Below are positions 63,527-64,000 of a DNA stretch of 64,000 nucleotides, piece after piece (position 1 is the first letter of the stretch; each line of letters begins with the position of its first letter). This stretch comes from Penelope pileata. Lineage: Eukaryota; Chordata; Aves; Galliformes; Cracidae. Both the position numbers and the translations under genes were made by a program. Location: NCBI GenBank assembly GCA_013396635.1, contig WBMW01005877.1:124001-188000 (forward strand). Direction: 5' to 3'. The notes below the pieces were generated by a model. It had not been told where the DNA came from, did no database searches, and worked only from the letters and a program-made list of their open reading frames with translations.

Positions 63527-64000
63527 AAAAAAAAAAAAAGCCAACCACTGAACTGTGAATATTAGAACATACAAACCAAATCATGATCTGCAGAGAGAGA
63601 GAGAGATCATGTACAGGATGGTCTGTGCACAAAGCATTAACCAGGTATAAAATTTTACAAAGGTCAACATTTCATGGAGTTTTAAAGTAAACAGATTATT
63701 TTTCTCTTCTCTTATTTTTTACATTCATCTTCCATGCACCTTACTCAGGTCTCTCTGCTAAATGCATAAGAAATAGGTTGAAGCCTTTCCATTTTATGGA
63801 AAACCAGACTTCACTGAAAACAATCTTACCATAGATTTCAAATGGAGTGTTTTAAAACTACTTTAGATGTTTTGAAGCTACTTTCGTGTCTACAGAAAAC
63901 AGGATAAAAGGAAAACAGGTCTGAAGATGACTTTAGAAGTAATGCAATTGCTCTGCAGTGACTGTACAGATATTTTTCCTGTGGATGATGTAAAGTATGC
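63527..64000. other. AT-rich end of window
   Basis: Contains a short (GA)n run at 63592-63606 and nothing else recognisable. Confidence 0.5.

Noticed and set aside
1..64000. CRISPR arrays, operons, tRNA or rRNA genes
   Set aside because: No regularly spaced repeats, no tRNA A/B box pair with cloverleaf potential, and no rRNA sequence noticed. The repeat content is avian nuclear DNA.

Overview
The window looks like a gene-poor, AT-rich stretch of a bird nuclear genome. The evidence is the repeat content. There are CR1 LINE copies with the avian CR1 3' end (tandem ATTCTRTG-type octamers), several solo or fragmentary endogenous-retrovirus LTRs of avian type, a piece of ERVL-like pol, a Galluhop-type mariner, and a hAT remnant. 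The bird order cannot be fixed from sequence alone. I found no host protein-coding exon, tRNA, rRNA, small RNA gene or CRISPR that I can support. The many short open frames are what chance gives in AT-rich DNA. The window is therefore intergenic or intronic.

Layout. 1-5,000: an old LTR-like piece (about 541-715, minus), a solo LTR with a perfect 5-bp target duplication (1015-1549), a broken ERVL-like protease/reverse-transcriptase segment (2916-4085, minus) fused directly to a CR1 fragment (4086-4491, minus). 5,400-13,000: small CR1 scraps and simple repeats. 15,321-16,965: the largest and youngest-looking CR1 copy, on the minus strand, with a 446-codon open RT frame and a legible 3' end. 18,539-19,081: an LTR-like unit containing a CAG/CATCAGG-rich repeat block. 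30,140-30,500: a second copy of the 541-715 LTR family, in the opposite orientation. 34,193-35,450: a full-length but dead mariner. 39,929-40,562: an old avian ERVL-type LTR. 41,918-42,440: a CR1 tip abutting a hAT transposon end with the C-terminus of its transposase. 48,499-49,041: a second, about 96-97% identical copy of the 1015-1549 solo LTR, in the same orientation. 56,063-56,238 and 62,330-63,526: CR1 copies of one subfamily. Three runs of N (5848-5888, 29118-29120, 58786-58820) are assembly gaps.

There is no operon or pathway here. The window is a record of transposon insertions and their decay. I did not find a convincing undescribed biological system. The points most worth checking are the long direct repeat formed by the two solo LTRs, the specific lesions in the CR1 and mariner coding regions, the ERV/CR1 junction at 4085, and the LTR family seen only by aligning 541-715 against 30,155-30,290.
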